Source of the DNA: Fodinibius sediminis
GTDB lineage: Bacteria > Bacteroidota > Rhodothermia > Balneolales > Balneolaceae
Direction of reading: 5' to 3'
Length of the DNA stretch: 64,000 nucleotides
Assembly: GCF_900182555.1 (NCBI RefSeq)
Contig: NZ_FXTH01000006.1
Coordinates: 1 to 64,000 of the forward strand
This document shows, piece by piece, positions 44,952 through 55,459 of this stretch. Position 1 is the first letter of the stretch, and every line of letters starts with the position of its first letter. A program made the position numbers and the translations under genes. Below the pieces are notes generated by a model, which was given only the letters and a program-made list of their open reading frames with translations, was not told where the DNA came from and searched no databases.

Positions 44952-45718
44952 TTTGGTCTGTTTTTTAAAGTTACGTCTTTTACCCCTTAAATTTAGGCGG
45001 ATGATTTATATTTATATGTAGGTCATTTACCTAAATATTGGGTTCCGGAAAGGACGGGAATCTCCCTATCCACGCCTCACCAGCCAAGACCGGCTGTCTG
45101 AAGAAACCTTGAGTCAAAACTTTCAACCTTTAACATGCAACGTGCAACTAAACTAACTTCAAATGGAGCTTCCCCCTTTCATCAAAGAGTAACAACCCCC
45201 CTCCGGCCTAACGAAAGGTGAGGTGCCCGTTTCGCCGGGGCGAGCGAGAGCGGGCTCCCCGATGAATCGGGGCTGTCTGACGACCAGCGGGAGGAGTTAA
45301 ATGATTTTAGCGATGCGAGTCGCGGTGGGATGCCGAAGTTGTTAAGGTCCTCGCGTATGTCATTCCAATAGAAAAAGCACTTGAGCTGATTGGTCATCGA
45401 GAGGCTGCGGGTTTAGCCCCGAAAAAATTCCATTCTCAGATTTTAAAAAGCACTGCACTACAATGTGGATGCATTGGAGCTTGATGTAGTGATTCCGGCG
45501 ATGAATAGCAGTTGTTTTACCTGAACCATGGTTTCATCATGATATTTGTCTGACGCTTGAGGGAGATATCATTTCAGATCAGACAAAGAAAATGAGGGGA
45601 GGCCAACGGACCAACGATTCTTGTCGGTGATATACTTTCTCATCTATCCAATATGGCTGTAGGAATAAAGACACACAGGCTCAAGTTCGTAATAGTTTGA
45701 TAATATTAAGTTTCAAGT
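44952..45718. other. Gene-poor region upstream of the SusC gene
   Basis: About 770 bp. The reverse frame at 45182-45397 (NFGIPPRLASLKSFNSSRWSSDSPD) and a GC-rich patch at 45200-45300 look like insertion or repeat remnants, but I recognise no element. Promoters for the SusC operon should lie near 45640-45720, where the sequence is AT-rich. No tRNA or terminator is obvious. Confidence 0.35.
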
Positions 45719-45823
45719 ATGGTCAAAGTTGAGAACTATTATCTCCATCCAATAAACGAAAGGTCATGGTCTAAGTTAAAATCAAAAAAAGCTAATCTTT
45801 TAGGAATGATGAACTGGGATAGA

Positions 45824-48800
45824 ATGAAAAAAAAATCTATAGCACTGCGGAAACAAGCTGCTTCCTTGATTATAATCTTAATTGGATTCACGTCCCAGTT
45901 ATATGGTCAAGAAGTTAGTGGAATCGTGACAGATGAAGCCGGTACCCCACTTCCAGGAGTTAACATACTCGTTAAAGGTACGAATACGGGGACTTCATCA
46001 GGTGCAGAAGGTGGGTTTGAGTTAACAGTTCCGTCGCTGCAGGATACGTTGGTATTCTCATTTATTGGGTATGGAAAGCAAGAAATATCAATTAATGGCC
46101 GGTCAGAAATTAAGGTACAGATGCAGTCAGAAGCTCTATCCAGCAAAGAATTGATCGTTGTTGGGTATGGTACCCAGGAAGAAGAAAATCTTGTTGGTTT
46201 TGTAAGTAAAGCGGGGGTTGAGGATATTTCAACGCGTCCATCTGCAGATATAGCACGTTCTTTGCAGGGAGCGGTGCCAGGATTAAATATTAGATCGTCA
46301 TCAGGCGGTGACCCTTCGGCGACGCCGGAGATTAATATTCGCGGGTTTAACTCGATTAACGGTGGATCGCCCCTTGTTTTAGTGGATGGAATCGAGGAGG
46401 ATCTTGCGAATGTGAATCCCAATAATATTGAAAGTGTAACCGTCTTGAAAGATGCGCAAGCTGCAGCTATTTATGGTGCTCGAGGTTCCTTTGGCGTCGT
46501 TTTGGTAACTACAAAATCAGGTAGGGAAGGAGTGTTTGAAGTTGAATATTCCAACAATGTCGGTTTCACAACAAATACTGCGCGTACAGATTTTGTAACT
46601 AACCCTGCAACCTATGCCAGATGGGCGGATGGTGCAATTGGTAACTACCATAGTGGTTGTTATGTATGTTATGATGAGGAAGATTATGAGGTTGCAGAGC
46701 AGGTAGCTAATGGCGAAAGAGAACCCTTTTATGAGCAGCAGCCGGATGGGACGTATAAATTCTATGAAAATAATGATTACTACGACATCCTTTTTAAAGA
46801 CCGGCGTCCGCATGTTATGCATAACTTATCTGTCTCCGGAGGATCTGATAAACTGAGAGGGGCGGTGTCAGGAAGGATATATCGCAGAGATAGGATTCAA
46901 AATATCCAAGATGCGGTAATGAGGCGATATAATCTTCAGCTTAACTTAACGGCTACTCCTTATGAGTGGTTGGAATTATCTGCTATTAATAGGTTCAGCA
47001 GCAGATTTGATGAGCAATATGCAGGGACCAAAAACGGTTGGGGCGGTGCCTTTGGGGTTTCTAAATGGCGCGACCTTTTTCCCAACTATCCAGCTTTTGT
47101 AGATGGAGAAGGAGTAAGTGTGGGCCGAACCCGAAATGGATATGTAGGCCGTTTGGGAGCCTTGAAAGAAGGGGCAGCACATCGCGAATGGCGATATGAA
47201 AAACAAACGAACACGCTTAAAGCTGAATTGAGTCCAATCGATGCATTAGTACTCAATATGGATTATAGTTACAGCATTGATAGAACGGACCGGACATTTT
47301 CGTACACGCCATTTAGTTATCTGTCGGGTAACGAGCTTGAGTTAGTAGAGAATGCCGGTCTTAATCGACACAATGAGTATCGCTGGAAGGATTATTATAA
47401 AGCGTTGAATATTTATGGAACGTATACTCAAGGTGTGGCAGAAAGGCATAATTTCAAGTTAATGCTTGGTTTCAATCAGGAGGTGTTTGATCGCGATAGA
47501 GTGGGTGCCAGAATTGAGGAGCTGCTCACAAAAGATAAGGCTAACCTTTCGTTTGGAACTGAAATGTTAGATATGTCAGGCTCTACCCTGGAATGGGCTC
47601 TTCAAGGCTATTTTGGTCGTTTCAATTATGATTATGATGACAGGTATTTATTGGAAGTTAATACCCGTTATGATGGATCCTCTCGTTTCCCCGAAGGTAA
47701 CCGGTGGGGCTTATTCCCTTCAGTGGGTGTGGGTTGGCAGGTAGATAATGAAAGCTTCTGGCGTTCTTCGTTAGCAAATGTGGTTTCCTCATTAAAGCTG
47801 AGGGCTTCTTATGGAAAGTTGGGAAATCAAAATGTAGGCGTAAATACCTTCCGACAACTCATAGGGATGGGTAAAAAATCATGGTTGGTTAACGGCCAGG
47901 AAGTGAACTATGCCAGGGCGCCAGAGCCTCTTCCGGCGAACATTGGCTGGGAAAAAATTACGTCTACAAATATCGGCGTTGATATGGGATTTGTCGAAGA
48001 TAAGTTAACGACTTCTCTGGATCTTTATGAACGCAATACAAGTGATATGTATCTGCCCGGACAGCCACTTCCTGCTGTCTTTGGCGCTTCCGAACCCCGA
48101 AGAAACTACGCATCGATGCGAAATAGAGGTTTTGAATTAACGGTTGGTTATAATGACCAATTTAACATAATGGGCTCCGCTCTTTCTTTTGATATCCAAG
48201 CCAATATATCAAACAACAAGGGGGTAATCACAAAATTTGATAACCCAAATGGATTATTAAGCACTTTTTGGGAGGGGCAGAAGCTTGGTGAGATATGGGG
48301 CTATCGTATTGATGGCCAATTTCAGTCCGACGAAGCGGCAGCAGCATTTCAAAATCAATTTGGCACAGAGAATTTGGTGGAGGTTTACCGGGGAATTCTT
48401 GACTGGGGATCCAATTCGGATTGGAATTACCTGAGAGGAGGAGATCTCAAATATGTAGATGTGGATGGGGATGGTGAAATTAACAATGGGGAAAATACCT
48501 TGGAAGATCCCGGTGATTTACAACGCATTGGAAACGCGATGCCACAATTTCCTTATGGCTTTAGCATCAGTGCCAATTGGAAAAATATTGATGTGTCTGT
48601 TATCGGTCAAGGCATAGCAAAACAACATTGGTACCCGTCAGGTCCATTATACTGGGCAACCTTTCACAGGCCGTACGTGTCTTTTATTAGAAAAGATATG
48701 TTAGACAAAGTGTGGGATTCTGAACATCCGAATGACCCCGACAGAATTTATCCTCAACGTCAAAGAGCGTATAATGCTTTAAGTTCAGGTCGTATGTCGG

Positions 48801-49105
48801 CTAATGTTAATGACCACTATTTAACCAATATAGGATATCTAAGATTAAAAAATATCACAATTGGTTATACCCTTCCGACCGATTTTACTGAAAAGGTCAA
48901 CCTCAAAAGACTAAGAATCTTCGTTAGTGGCGAGAATTTATTTACCTGGAGATTTGGGGGTTTAACAGAGTACCTGGACCCGGAAGAGGTAGGGGCACAT
49001 GTAAGCTACTCCAATCCCAATGGTGTCAGAGCAAAACCTCCACGGGATACCCAATTATATCCGATGGGGAAAACATATTCGGCAGGAGTGGAAGTAAGTC
49101 TCTAA
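45824..49105 (+). CDS. SusC/RagA TonB-linked outer-membrane protein
   Basis: The frame is open from 45719. The ATG at 45824 is chosen because it gives a standard leader (MKKKSIALRKQ... to ...SQLYGQ), with ATGs at 45806/45809 as alternatives. About 1093 residues. CarboxypepD_reg-like N-terminal domain (VSGIVTDEAGTPLPGVNILVKGTNTGT), TonB plug (GYGTQEEENLVGFVSKA, then NPNNIESVTVLKDAQAAAIYGARG) and a long 22-strand-type barrel ending in ...GVEVSL. SusC pairs with SusD to import oligomers (glycans, peptides or others). SusD follows at 72 bp. Lower GC than the first 24 kb. Confidence 0.93.
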   Translation: MKKKSIALRKQAASLIIILIGFTSQLYGQEVSGIVTDEAGTPLPGVNILVKGTNTGTSSGAEGGFELTVPSLQDTLVFSFIGYGKQEISINGRSEIKVQMQSEALSSKELIVVGYGTQEEENLVGFVSKAGVEDISTRPSADIARSLQGAVPGLNIRSSSGGDPSATPEINIRGFNSINGGSPLVLVDGIEEDLANVNPNNIESVTVLKDAQAAAIYGARGSFGVVLVTTKSGREGVFEVEYSNNVGFTTNTARTDFVTNPATYARWADGAIGNYHSGCYVCYDEEDYEVAEQVANGEREPFYEQQPDGTYKFYENNDYYDILFKDRRPHVMHNLSVSGGSDKLRGAVSGRIYRRDRIQNIQDAVMRRYNLQLNLTATPYEWLELSAINRFSSRFDEQYAGTKNGWGGAFGVSKWRDLFPNYPAFVDGEGVSVGRTRNGYVGRLGALKEGAAHREWRYEKQTNTLKAELSPIDALVLNMDYSYSIDRTDRTFSYTPFSYLSGNELELVENAGLNRHNEYRWKDYYKALNIYGTYTQGVAERHNFKLMLGFNQEVFDRDRVGARIEELLTKDKANLSFGTEMLDMSGSTLEWALQGYFGRFNYDYDDRYLLEVNTRYDGSSRFPEGNRWGLFPSVGVGWQVDNESFWRSSLANVVSSLKLRASYGKLGNQNVGVNTFRQLIGMGKKSWLVNGQEVNYARAPEPLPANIGWEKITSTNIGVDMGFVEDKLTTSLDLYERNTSDMYLPGQPLPAVFGASEPRRNYASMRNRGFELTVGYNDQFNIMGSALSFDIQANISNNKGVITKFDNPNGLLSTFWEGQKLGEIWGYRIDGQFQSDEAAAAFQNQFGTENLVEVYRGILDWGSNSDWNYLRGGDLKYVDVDGDGEINNGENTLEDPGDLQRIGNAMPQFPYGFSISANWKNIDVSVIGQGIAKQHWYPSGPLYWATFHRPYVSFIRKDMLDKVWDSEHPNDPDRIYPQRQRAYNALSSGRMSANVNDHYLTNIGYLRLKNITIGYTLPTDFTEKVNLKRLRIFVSGENLFTWRFGGLTEYLDPEEVGAHVSYSNPNGVRAKPPRDTQLYPMGKTYSAGVEVSL

Positions 49106-49177
49106 TACATACTCATCAACTTCGAAACAGATCGGCAGTCAAATTTTATAAACAAATTTCAAAAAATAGCTATAACA

Positions 49178-50917
49178 ATGAATAGGCTTATACAAATATT
49201 AGCAATACTGATGTTGGTTTTAGTAACAGCAAGCTGCCAAGACATTCTTAACCAGCCACCTGATGATGCGATAACGTCCGAGGAGTTTTTCAATACCAGT
49301 AATGATTTACGGGTTTACACCAATGATTTATATAGTGTGATGCCCAAGAAATCGGTCTATATGGATGATGCCAGTTCCGATAATATTTTGGGCGTAAGTG
49401 CTGCTTCGCGCGTTGAAGGGTCGCGTACAGTACCAACAAATAGGGGGAGTGGAGGTTGGTCGTGGGAGAATCTTCGAAAGATAAACTACTTCCTTGAAAA
49501 CTATGACAGAGTAGATAATGAGAATGCAAAAGCTAAATATTCCGGCATAGCCAGATTTTTCAGAGCTTATTTTTATTTTGAAAAAGTGAAACGGTTTGGC
49601 GACGTGCCCTGGTATAGTGAGGTGATCGACGCTGATGATGAAGAACTATTGAATAAAGCACGGGATCCACGGGCAATGGTAATGGATTCCGTTCTTGCCG
49701 ACATAAATTATGCGGTCGATAATATTCCAGCTGAGAAGCAGCTAAGTCTGATTACAAAATATACGGCACTCATTTTAAAAGCTCGCATTAGTTTGTTTGA
49801 AGGGACTTTCAGGAAGTACCATGAATTAGAAAATCATGAGAAGTTTTTGGAAGAGGCGGTTTCAGCTGCTGAAGAACTCATCAATGCCGGAGCTTATACA
49901 TTATATACCAATGGAGGGGCAGACCAAGCTTATCTGGATCTGTTTGCGAGAAATAGTCAGGATATGACGGAGACTATTTTGGCGGTAGATTACGAATTTG
50001 GTAAAAGAACACATGATCTAGCCTATAGGATGACGGCTCCAACCCAGGGTCGATGGGGACTCGCAAAAGACCTTGTCAATAGTTATCTCATGGCTGATGG
50101 AACACCTTTTACAGATCAAAATGATTATGAAACCATGGGGTTTTATCAGGAGATGCAGGATCGGGATCCTCGGTTGACGCAAACCACCGCAGGACCTGAT
50201 TATTCGACCTATGGTTCGAATGAGGGTGAACCGGTAAATTTAGATATAACCAGGACAGGATACAGAGTCATTAAAGCGCTGCCTCCCAAAGGGCCACAAT
50301 GGGGATCGGGTGGATCGTACAACGATATTATTCTTTTTCGCTATGCCGAGGTGTTACTGATTTATGCCGAAGCAAAAGCAGAGCTGGGAACGCTCACCCA
50401 GGGAGATCTGGATATGTCAATTAATAAATTGCGAGATCGGGTGGGAATGCCGCACTTAAATATGGCAGATGCCAATGCCAATCCCGACCCCTATCAAGAA
50501 GCTCTGTATGAGAATGTTGAACAAGGGAGCAACAAAGGAGTAATTCTGGAAATTCGCCGTGAACGAAGAATTGAGATGGTGAACGAGGGCCTGCGATGGG
50601 ATGATCTAATGAGATGGAAAGAAGGTAATATCGTTGAAGATCCAATCAGAGGTATATACTTCTCGGGCTTGGGAGCTCATGACTTTGATAATGATGGCAA
50701 TGCGGATGTTTATGTTCATGATGGAGATGCCGCTGGGGCACCTGATGAAGTAACAGCAATGATAAATATTAATGAACGTCCTCTTACCAACGGGACCTCT
50801 GGAAATTTACAACTGTTTGATGGGGGAGCGTTTGAGGAGCCCAAAGATTACTATTATCCAATACCCAAAGAAGATTTGAATTTAAACGATAATCTAGTGC
50901 AAACCCCAGGTTGGTGA
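49178..50917 (+). CDS. SusD/RagB-family surface lipoprotein
   Basis: 579 residues. Lipobox VTASC near residue 20. Mature start QDILNQPPDDAITSEEFFNT is the usual SusD N-terminus, and the rest carries SusD helices with the ...NKLRDRVGMPHL and LEIRRERRIEMVNEGLRWDDLMRWK blocks (landmarks). SusD caps the SusC pore and captures the substrate. The substrate is not readable, but the phosphoesterase encoded 110 bp downstream hints at a phosphorylated or phosphodiester-containing target. Confidence 0.93.
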   Translation: MNRLIQILAILMLVLVTASCQDILNQPPDDAITSEEFFNTSNDLRVYTNDLYSVMPKKSVYMDDASSDNILGVSAASRVEGSRTVPTNRGSGGWSWENLRKINYFLENYDRVDNENAKAKYSGIARFFRAYFYFEKVKRFGDVPWYSEVIDADDEELLNKARDPRAMVMDSVLADINYAVDNIPAEKQLSLITKYTALILKARISLFEGTFRKYHELENHEKFLEEAVSAAEELINAGAYTLYTNGGADQAYLDLFARNSQDMTETILAVDYEFGKRTHDLAYRMTAPTQGRWGLAKDLVNSYLMADGTPFTDQNDYETMGFYQEMQDRDPRLTQTTAGPDYSTYGSNEGEPVNLDITRTGYRVIKALPPKGPQWGSGGSYNDIILFRYAEVLLIYAEAKAELGTLTQGDLDMSINKLRDRVGMPHLNMADANANPDPYQEALYENVEQGSNKGVILEIRRERRIEMVNEGLRWDDLMRWKEGNIVEDPIRGIYFSGLGAHDFDNDGNADVYVHDGDAAGAPDEVTAMININERPLTNGTSGNLQLFDGGAFEEPKDYYYPIPKEDLNLNDNLVQTPGW

Positions 50918-51027
50918 TAGGGGACTCCAAATCCCGTGTCATATTATTTTTAAAAGCATAGTATGGCATGGGTTTATCTCTGGAGGCTCTAATTATTAAG
51001 TCGGAACACATTAATTAAACAGGGAAA

Positions 51028-52620
51028 ATGAACAAGCATTTTTTAACCTTAGTAATTGTAGTGCTACTTTTGGGAGCCAGTTCAGCGCTGGCACAAGATA
51101 TGGCTACCGGAATAGTTTTTCATGATGAAAACCAAAATGGACAGGTCGATTCATCAGAACAAAGGCTGGCGGAGGTCCCTGTATCTAACGGACAGGAGGT
51201 TGTGTTAACCGACAAGCAGGGACGTTATGAACTCCCCGCAGATGATGATACTATTATCTTTGTTATACAACCAGATGGATATAAGCTGCCGGTTGACGAT
51301 AAACACCGACCCCAATTCTACTATATCCATAAGCCAGAGGGGACCCCAGATTTGGATTACAGCGGCGTATCTCCAACTGGACCGCTTCCCGATTCCGTAA
51401 ACTTTGGGCTTATTAAAGGAGAGCAGACCGATAATTTTGAGATGCTTGTCTTTGGGGACCCCCAACCCTACAATATGCAGGAGGTAAATTATTTTAATAG
51501 GGATATTGTGGATGAACTGGTAGGGGGTGATGGTTATGAGTTCGGTATTACGCTCGGTGATATTGTCGGTAATAATCTGGACCTTTTTGAACCTTATTCC
51601 AAGTCGGTTGCCCGAATTGGTCTACCTTGGTTTAATGTGTATGGCAACCACGATATGAACTTTGATGTGGAGAGTGACTCTCTTGCTGATGAGACTTTTG
51701 AGGCGACGTTTGGTCCGCCGACTTATGCGTTCAACAAGGGCAACGTGCATTTTATCATTCTCGATGATGTGATATATCCTCGAAAAGATGGGGAGGCTGG
51801 TTATATAGGTGGCTTAACCGATAAGCAACTTATATTTATTGAAAACGATCTTAAGCATGTCTCCTCAGATCACTTAATTGTGCTCGCTTTTCATATTCCT
51901 TTAAGTGTACCTCGTTGGAGAGGGTTAGAGGAATATTTCAGAGTAGAAGATCGCCAAAAGCTTTTTAATCTGCTTTCAGATTATTCACACACACTTTCTC
52001 TTTCTGCCCATACTCATGTACAGCAACTGCATTTTTTAGATGAGAAGCAAGGATGGAGGGGAAAAAAGCCCCATCTTCATTATAATGTTGGAACAACGGG
52101 GGGAGATTGGTGGTCGGGCGAGCCTGGGGAAGATGGCATTCCACCAACAATCATGAGAGATGGTACCCCTAACGGCTATGCAAGCATCCAGTTTGAAGGC
52201 AATGATTTTACGCTTAATTATAAGGTTGCCGGTGCTGATAAGGAAAAGAAGATGAATATATGGGGGCCTGATGTTGTGCCGAAGCGCGAGTGGTTCAATG
52301 CTGATCTGTACGTAAATTATTTTCTGGGCAGCGACTCGACAATCGTTGAATACCGGGTTCAGGGAAAGAATAAGTGGCGACAGATGAAAAAAGTTGAGCT
52401 TGGTGATCCTTACATTACTTCGCTGCGCGATAAATGGGATAAATCCGAAGATCTTATTAATGGCAAGCGTCCTAATAATGCCGTAGCTTCGAGTCATTTG
52501 TGGAAGACACGCATCCCGAAAAATCTCCCGGAAGGAGAACACACTATTACTATTCGTGTTACCGATATGTTTGGACGGCAATTTTTTGATGAATTTAGTT
52601 ATCGTGTAGAAGACAGATAA
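51028..52620 (+). CDS. Secreted calcineurin-like phosphoesterase
   Basis: 530 residues. Leader to ...SALAQ (about 23). The N-terminal beta domain opens GIVFHDENQNGQVDSSEQRLAEVPVS (EF-hand-like, as in related enzymes). Metallophosphoesterase motifs in order: FGDPQPY (about 140), LGDIVGNN (about 177), YGNHDMNFD (about 206), AFHIPL (about 290) and SAHTHVQQ (about 327-334), all metal ligands present. The C-terminal beta domain has no named family. It follows SusD at 110 bp, so it is probably part of the same operon, and a hairpin follows at 52754. Confidence 0.9.
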   Translation: MNKHFLTLVIVVLLLGASSALAQDMATGIVFHDENQNGQVDSSEQRLAEVPVSNGQEVVLTDKQGRYELPADDDTIIFVIQPDGYKLPVDDKHRPQFYYIHKPEGTPDLDYSGVSPTGPLPDSVNFGLIKGEQTDNFEMLVFGDPQPYNMQEVNYFNRDIVDELVGGDGYEFGITLGDIVGNNLDLFEPYSKSVARIGLPWFNVYGNHDMNFDVESDSLADETFEATFGPPTYAFNKGNVHFIILDDVIYPRKDGEAGYIGGLTDKQLIFIENDLKHVSSDHLIVLAFHIPLSVPRWRGLEEYFRVEDRQKLFNLLSDYSHTLSLSAHTHVQQLHFLDEKQGWRGKKPHLHYNVGTTGGDWWSGEPGEDGIPPTIMRDGTPNGYASIQFEGNDFTLNYKVAGADKEKKMNIWGPDVVPKREWFNADLYVNYFLGSDSTIVEYRVQGKNKWRQMKKVELGDPYITSLRDKWDKSEDLINGKRPNNAVASSHLWKTRIPKNLPEGEHTITIRVTDMFGRQFFDEFSYRVEDR

Positions 52621-52753
52621 TGTACGTTATGTAAATAAAAATGTAGTTGTATTGAAACTCATCCGATGGTAAAGAATAGTTTAGGCTATAACTCATGTAG
52701 TACTTTTTGCAGTACGAGCTTAAAACTTTTTGGAATTGGAGAGAAATTGAATA

Positions 52754-52789
52754 AATAATGTGCCCGCTGAAAATGACGGGCACATTATT
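52754..52789. terminator. Hairpin terminator after the SusC-SusD-phosphoesterase group
   Basis: AATAATGTGCCCG (52754-52766) and CGGGCACATTATT (52777-52789) form a perfect 13-bp stem with a 10-nt loop. The 3' arm ends in ATTATT followed by T, giving a U-rich end. Placed 135 bp after the phosphoesterase stop. Confidence 0.8.
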
Positions 52790-53303
52790 TGAAAGTATAT
52801 CCGTGAAGACTCGAATGCCTGACCTTTTGTCCGAAGCCAAACGCTCTATTTATATGCGGAAGGCAGAGTATAGATTTTTTTTAAGTAATCCCTTTACAAC
52901 GTTGATGCATCTGTGGTTGCATAACTACATGACAGTCATTAAGGCAACTATGAACTATACGCATAAAATTCTTTTCTAATCATAGCCGCCTTATCTGATT
53001 ATGAGCTGTTAATTAACAGGTACAAAAGGTGGCACAGGCTCCCCGACAGGGCCATTTCCGCAAGATAGATAATAGCTTCTTATCTGATTACGTACCTCAG
53101 GTCAGGAAGCTGTTGTCGCCGGGGGTTAGAATCTCACCTACATACTTTAGCGTTTCCTGCCTACAGCAACCGGGTTGCAGATATGGTAGAATAGGAGGTG
53201 CGCACTATTAAAAAGATCAATGACCACATTTTGGGAGTGCGTGGCGTGGATACCTGCAATCTCCAAGTTTAAAAAAATCCTTAAGCTAAAAGGAGGGGTA
53301 GCG
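52790..53303. other. Gene-free stretch before the EEP hydrolase
   Basis: About 510 bp. Short frames exist but none has a recognisable product or good ribosome site until the AGGAGGGG before 53304. A TTATCTGATTA direct repeat (near 52990 and 53079) is visible and may be regulatory. Nothing else found. Confidence 0.4.
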
Positions 53304-54143
53304 ATGGCTAAAGCTTTTAGTGTTGCGTCCTGGAATGTTGAACATTTTGGGGCTACCAATAAGGACCGTGATAAACCTAAAAAGCCGGTTGCGCCGATAA
53401 TCGATTATCTGGCTGATCAGAATGCGGACGTAGTAGCCGTTTATGAAGTGGTGGGTAAAACGGTATTTGACGAAATAGTCACGAAGATGGATGACTACCA
53501 GTTTCATATCACAGAAGGGCCACAGACGCAGGAGATAATGATTGGAGTAAAAAAATCTTTCACAAGTTTTTTTACCCAAAAAACGGAATTTAAATCCGGG
53601 GAAGCGTTACTAAGGCCCGGCGCTCTCCTTACGCTGATTATTGAAGGTAGGAATTACCCTTTACTTTTTTTGCATCTGAAAAGCCTCGGGGAGCCCAAGG
53701 GATTCGGTTTGCGTGATGATATGACAGAACGGGCCATTCATTTTAAGAAAGTGCTGAACAATGCGGATCCCGGCGGCAACGCTAATTTCATTTTCCTGGG
53801 GGACCTCAATACCATGGGAATGAATCTTACGTACAGTGAGAAAGATATATCCGGGGAGGAGGAGATCGAACGATTGCGCAAGCGCCTGGCGTATCGAACC
53901 GTGAATATGCAGGTCCTGCAAAAGACACGGGAGGTAACCTACTGGCCGGGATCGAACTCCGTTTATGAACCGGTCAACCTGGATCATGTTGTCGCTTCCA
54001 GCCATCTTGCATTCAGTAAATTCAATGGTCGGAATGTGGATGTGCGCGGCTGGGTGGATGAATCAACCGATGAACAAAAAGATGCCTGGACGGAAAAATA
54101 TTGGGACCATGCCCTGTTGTATTTTGAGGTCCGGAAGGTGTGA
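53304..54143 (+). CDS. Endonuclease/exonuclease/phosphatase (EEP)-family protein
   Basis: 279 residues. The start at 53304 is chosen because AGGAGGGG precedes it by 7 bp. The frame is open to 53220. EEP motifs: SWNVEHFG (about 7-14), VAVYEVVG (metal-binding Glu), LFLHLKSLG (about 118-126), FLGDLNTMG (about 162-170, Asp/Asn), and LDHVVAS with WDHALLYFEV at the end. No signal peptide, so cytoplasmic. It converges with the small unknown gene. Substrate may be DNA or a phospho-compound. Confidence 0.85.
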   Translation: MAKAFSVASWNVEHFGATNKDRDKPKKPVAPIIDYLADQNADVVAVYEVVGKTVFDEIVTKMDDYQFHITEGPQTQEIMIGVKKSFTSFFTQKTEFKSGEALLRPGALLTLIIEGRNYPLLFLHLKSLGEPKGFGLRDDMTERAIHFKKVLNNADPGGNANFIFLGDLNTMGMNLTYSEKDISGEEEIERLRKRLAYRTVNMQVLQKTREVTYWPGSNSVYEPVNLDHVVASSHLAFSKFNGRNVDVRGWVDESTDEQKDAWTEKYWDHALLYFEVRKV

Positions 54144-54155
54144 TTAATGCACCAC

Positions 54156-54464
54156 TCAAATAAAACTCCCCAGCGAGGGTACCTTCCGCGCGATGACTAC
54201 CGCTGTGGAGCCGAGATCTTCAACGATCCGCTTGAGTTGGGCCTGAGACAAATTAACGCGGGAAGCTTCCTTCACCACCGTCATTAGTTCATCATATTTC
54301 TCCAGATCGGTAATACCGGGCGTAATAGCATCGATTTCCGATCGCGAAAGCCCGGCTAATTCGTTGAGCTCCTTCCGGTACTTTCCCCGGAACGCCTCGC
54401 ACCCCCGTTGCAGTGTATCTTCCAAATCGGCTTCAAAAGCATCCAAATCAAATCCATTTGACAT
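54156..54464 (-). CDS. Small helical protein of unknown function
   Basis: 102 residues starting MSNGFDLDAFEADLEDTLQR. Fully helical in appearance, with a conserved-looking middle (GLSRSEIDAITPGITDLEKY). The reverse complement of GCCTCCTG just upstream gives a CAGGAGGC ribosome site 6 bp before the ATG, supporting it. It lies 13 bp after the lipoprotein gene on the same strand, likely an operon. No family recognised. Confidence 0.7.
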   Translation of the reverse strand: MSNGFDLDAFEADLEDTLQRGCEAFRGKYRKELNELAGLSRSEIDAITPGITDLEKYDELMTVVKEASRVNLSQAQLKRIVEDLGSTAVVIARKVPSLGSFI

Positions 54465-54477
54465 ATCAGGCCTCCTG

Positions 54478-55209
54478 TTAGTTTACCCTGAGATTCTCTC
54501 CCAATTTCTCTATCGCTTTCTTGATCGCTTGTGACGTCTGTTCCGCCTTATCCAGTCTTTCGTCCATATTTTCTCCAGATGCAACCAGCGCTTCAATCTT
54601 GGTTGAGGTGTTGGCAATTTGACGGGCCACTTTCGTACGGAGATTACGTTCCACCCCCATCGATTCAAGCAGCTCATCCTGCGTGTCGTGGACCTTCCGT
54701 ACCGACGAGAGGTGGCCGGTAACAATGGAATTGGCGTAGTGGAGCTGTTGGTAGGCCCGGTCAATCGATCCCAGTACCTCCTGCTCCTGGTTGTTCAGCG
54801 GCTCGAGCAGTTCATTGCGCATGGACTGTAAGTCACGTTGCAGGCGCTGAATCATAATGTTCATCCCCTTGCGCACCGAACGCTGCAGCTCCGGTGATGT
54901 ATCCGGCTTCGAGGCGGCGGCCAGCGCGGCCAGTATGGACTTTTGCCGGTCTTCCGGATCTTCGCTGTCAGCAAGCGCCTGCTGGCGGTCCAGCAGATGC
55001 TGGATCTGATACGGTGTATACACCTCGTCAATATACCGGTTGACATCGCTGCGCATGCTTGCAAACAGCATGCGTGCCATTTCACGATGGGCCTGGTGAA
55101 CCACGGCAAGATCTCTTCCCACGGTAGCGGACAACTCAATCGATTCCTTGGGCACCGATGCGCAGCCAATAGCCATGGAGCAGACAACGATGGCGGTAAT
55201 CCCTTTCAT
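54478..55209 (-). CDS. Coiled-coil lipoprotein of unknown function
   Basis: About 243 residues from the ATG at 55209, preceded by a G-rich GGGGGAT site. The frame opens at 55242. Lipobox MAIGC near residue 16. The rest is almost wholly helical with long heptads (QRLQRDLQSMRNELLEPLNNQEQEV and KIEALVASGENMDERLDKAE), so a rod-like periplasmic protein is likely. No named family. Operon with the next small gene. Confidence 0.7.
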   Translation of the reverse strand: MKGITAIVVCSMAIGCASVPKESIELSATVGRDLAVVHQAHREMARMLFASMRSDVNRYIDEVYTPYQIQHLLDRQQALADSEDPEDRQKSILAALAAASKPDTSPELQRSVRKGMNIMIQRLQRDLQSMRNELLEPLNNQEQEVLGSIDRAYQQLHYANSIVTGHLSSVRKVHDTQDELLESMGVERNLRTKVARQIANTSTKIEALVASGENMDERLDKAEQTSQAIKKAIEKLGENLRVN

Positions 55210-55459
55210 CCTGTTAATCCCCCTGTGTTTTCTTAAACGCAATAATGCATTATAAGGATATTTATGTACATCTGTGTGATATTCTCTTTTGGGGACCCCA
55301 TCTAACAGTTGGGTTTCTTGTTTTCAAAGGCAGCCACCTTTACTGTGTATGTTGCTATCGTCCCCACAGCCCTTGAACCGGCGTTGGCCGCAGGCGCTTG
55401 GTTAAAATCACTTACCGTTTTCACCAGAAGTGGAAAAACGAAAGATCTGCACAAAATCA

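Noticed and set aside
45182-45397. Minus-strand frame NFGIPPRLASLKSFNSS, similar in feel to repeat-derived hypothetical ORFs
   Set aside because: Low-complexity C-terminus and no support. I could not identify the element.
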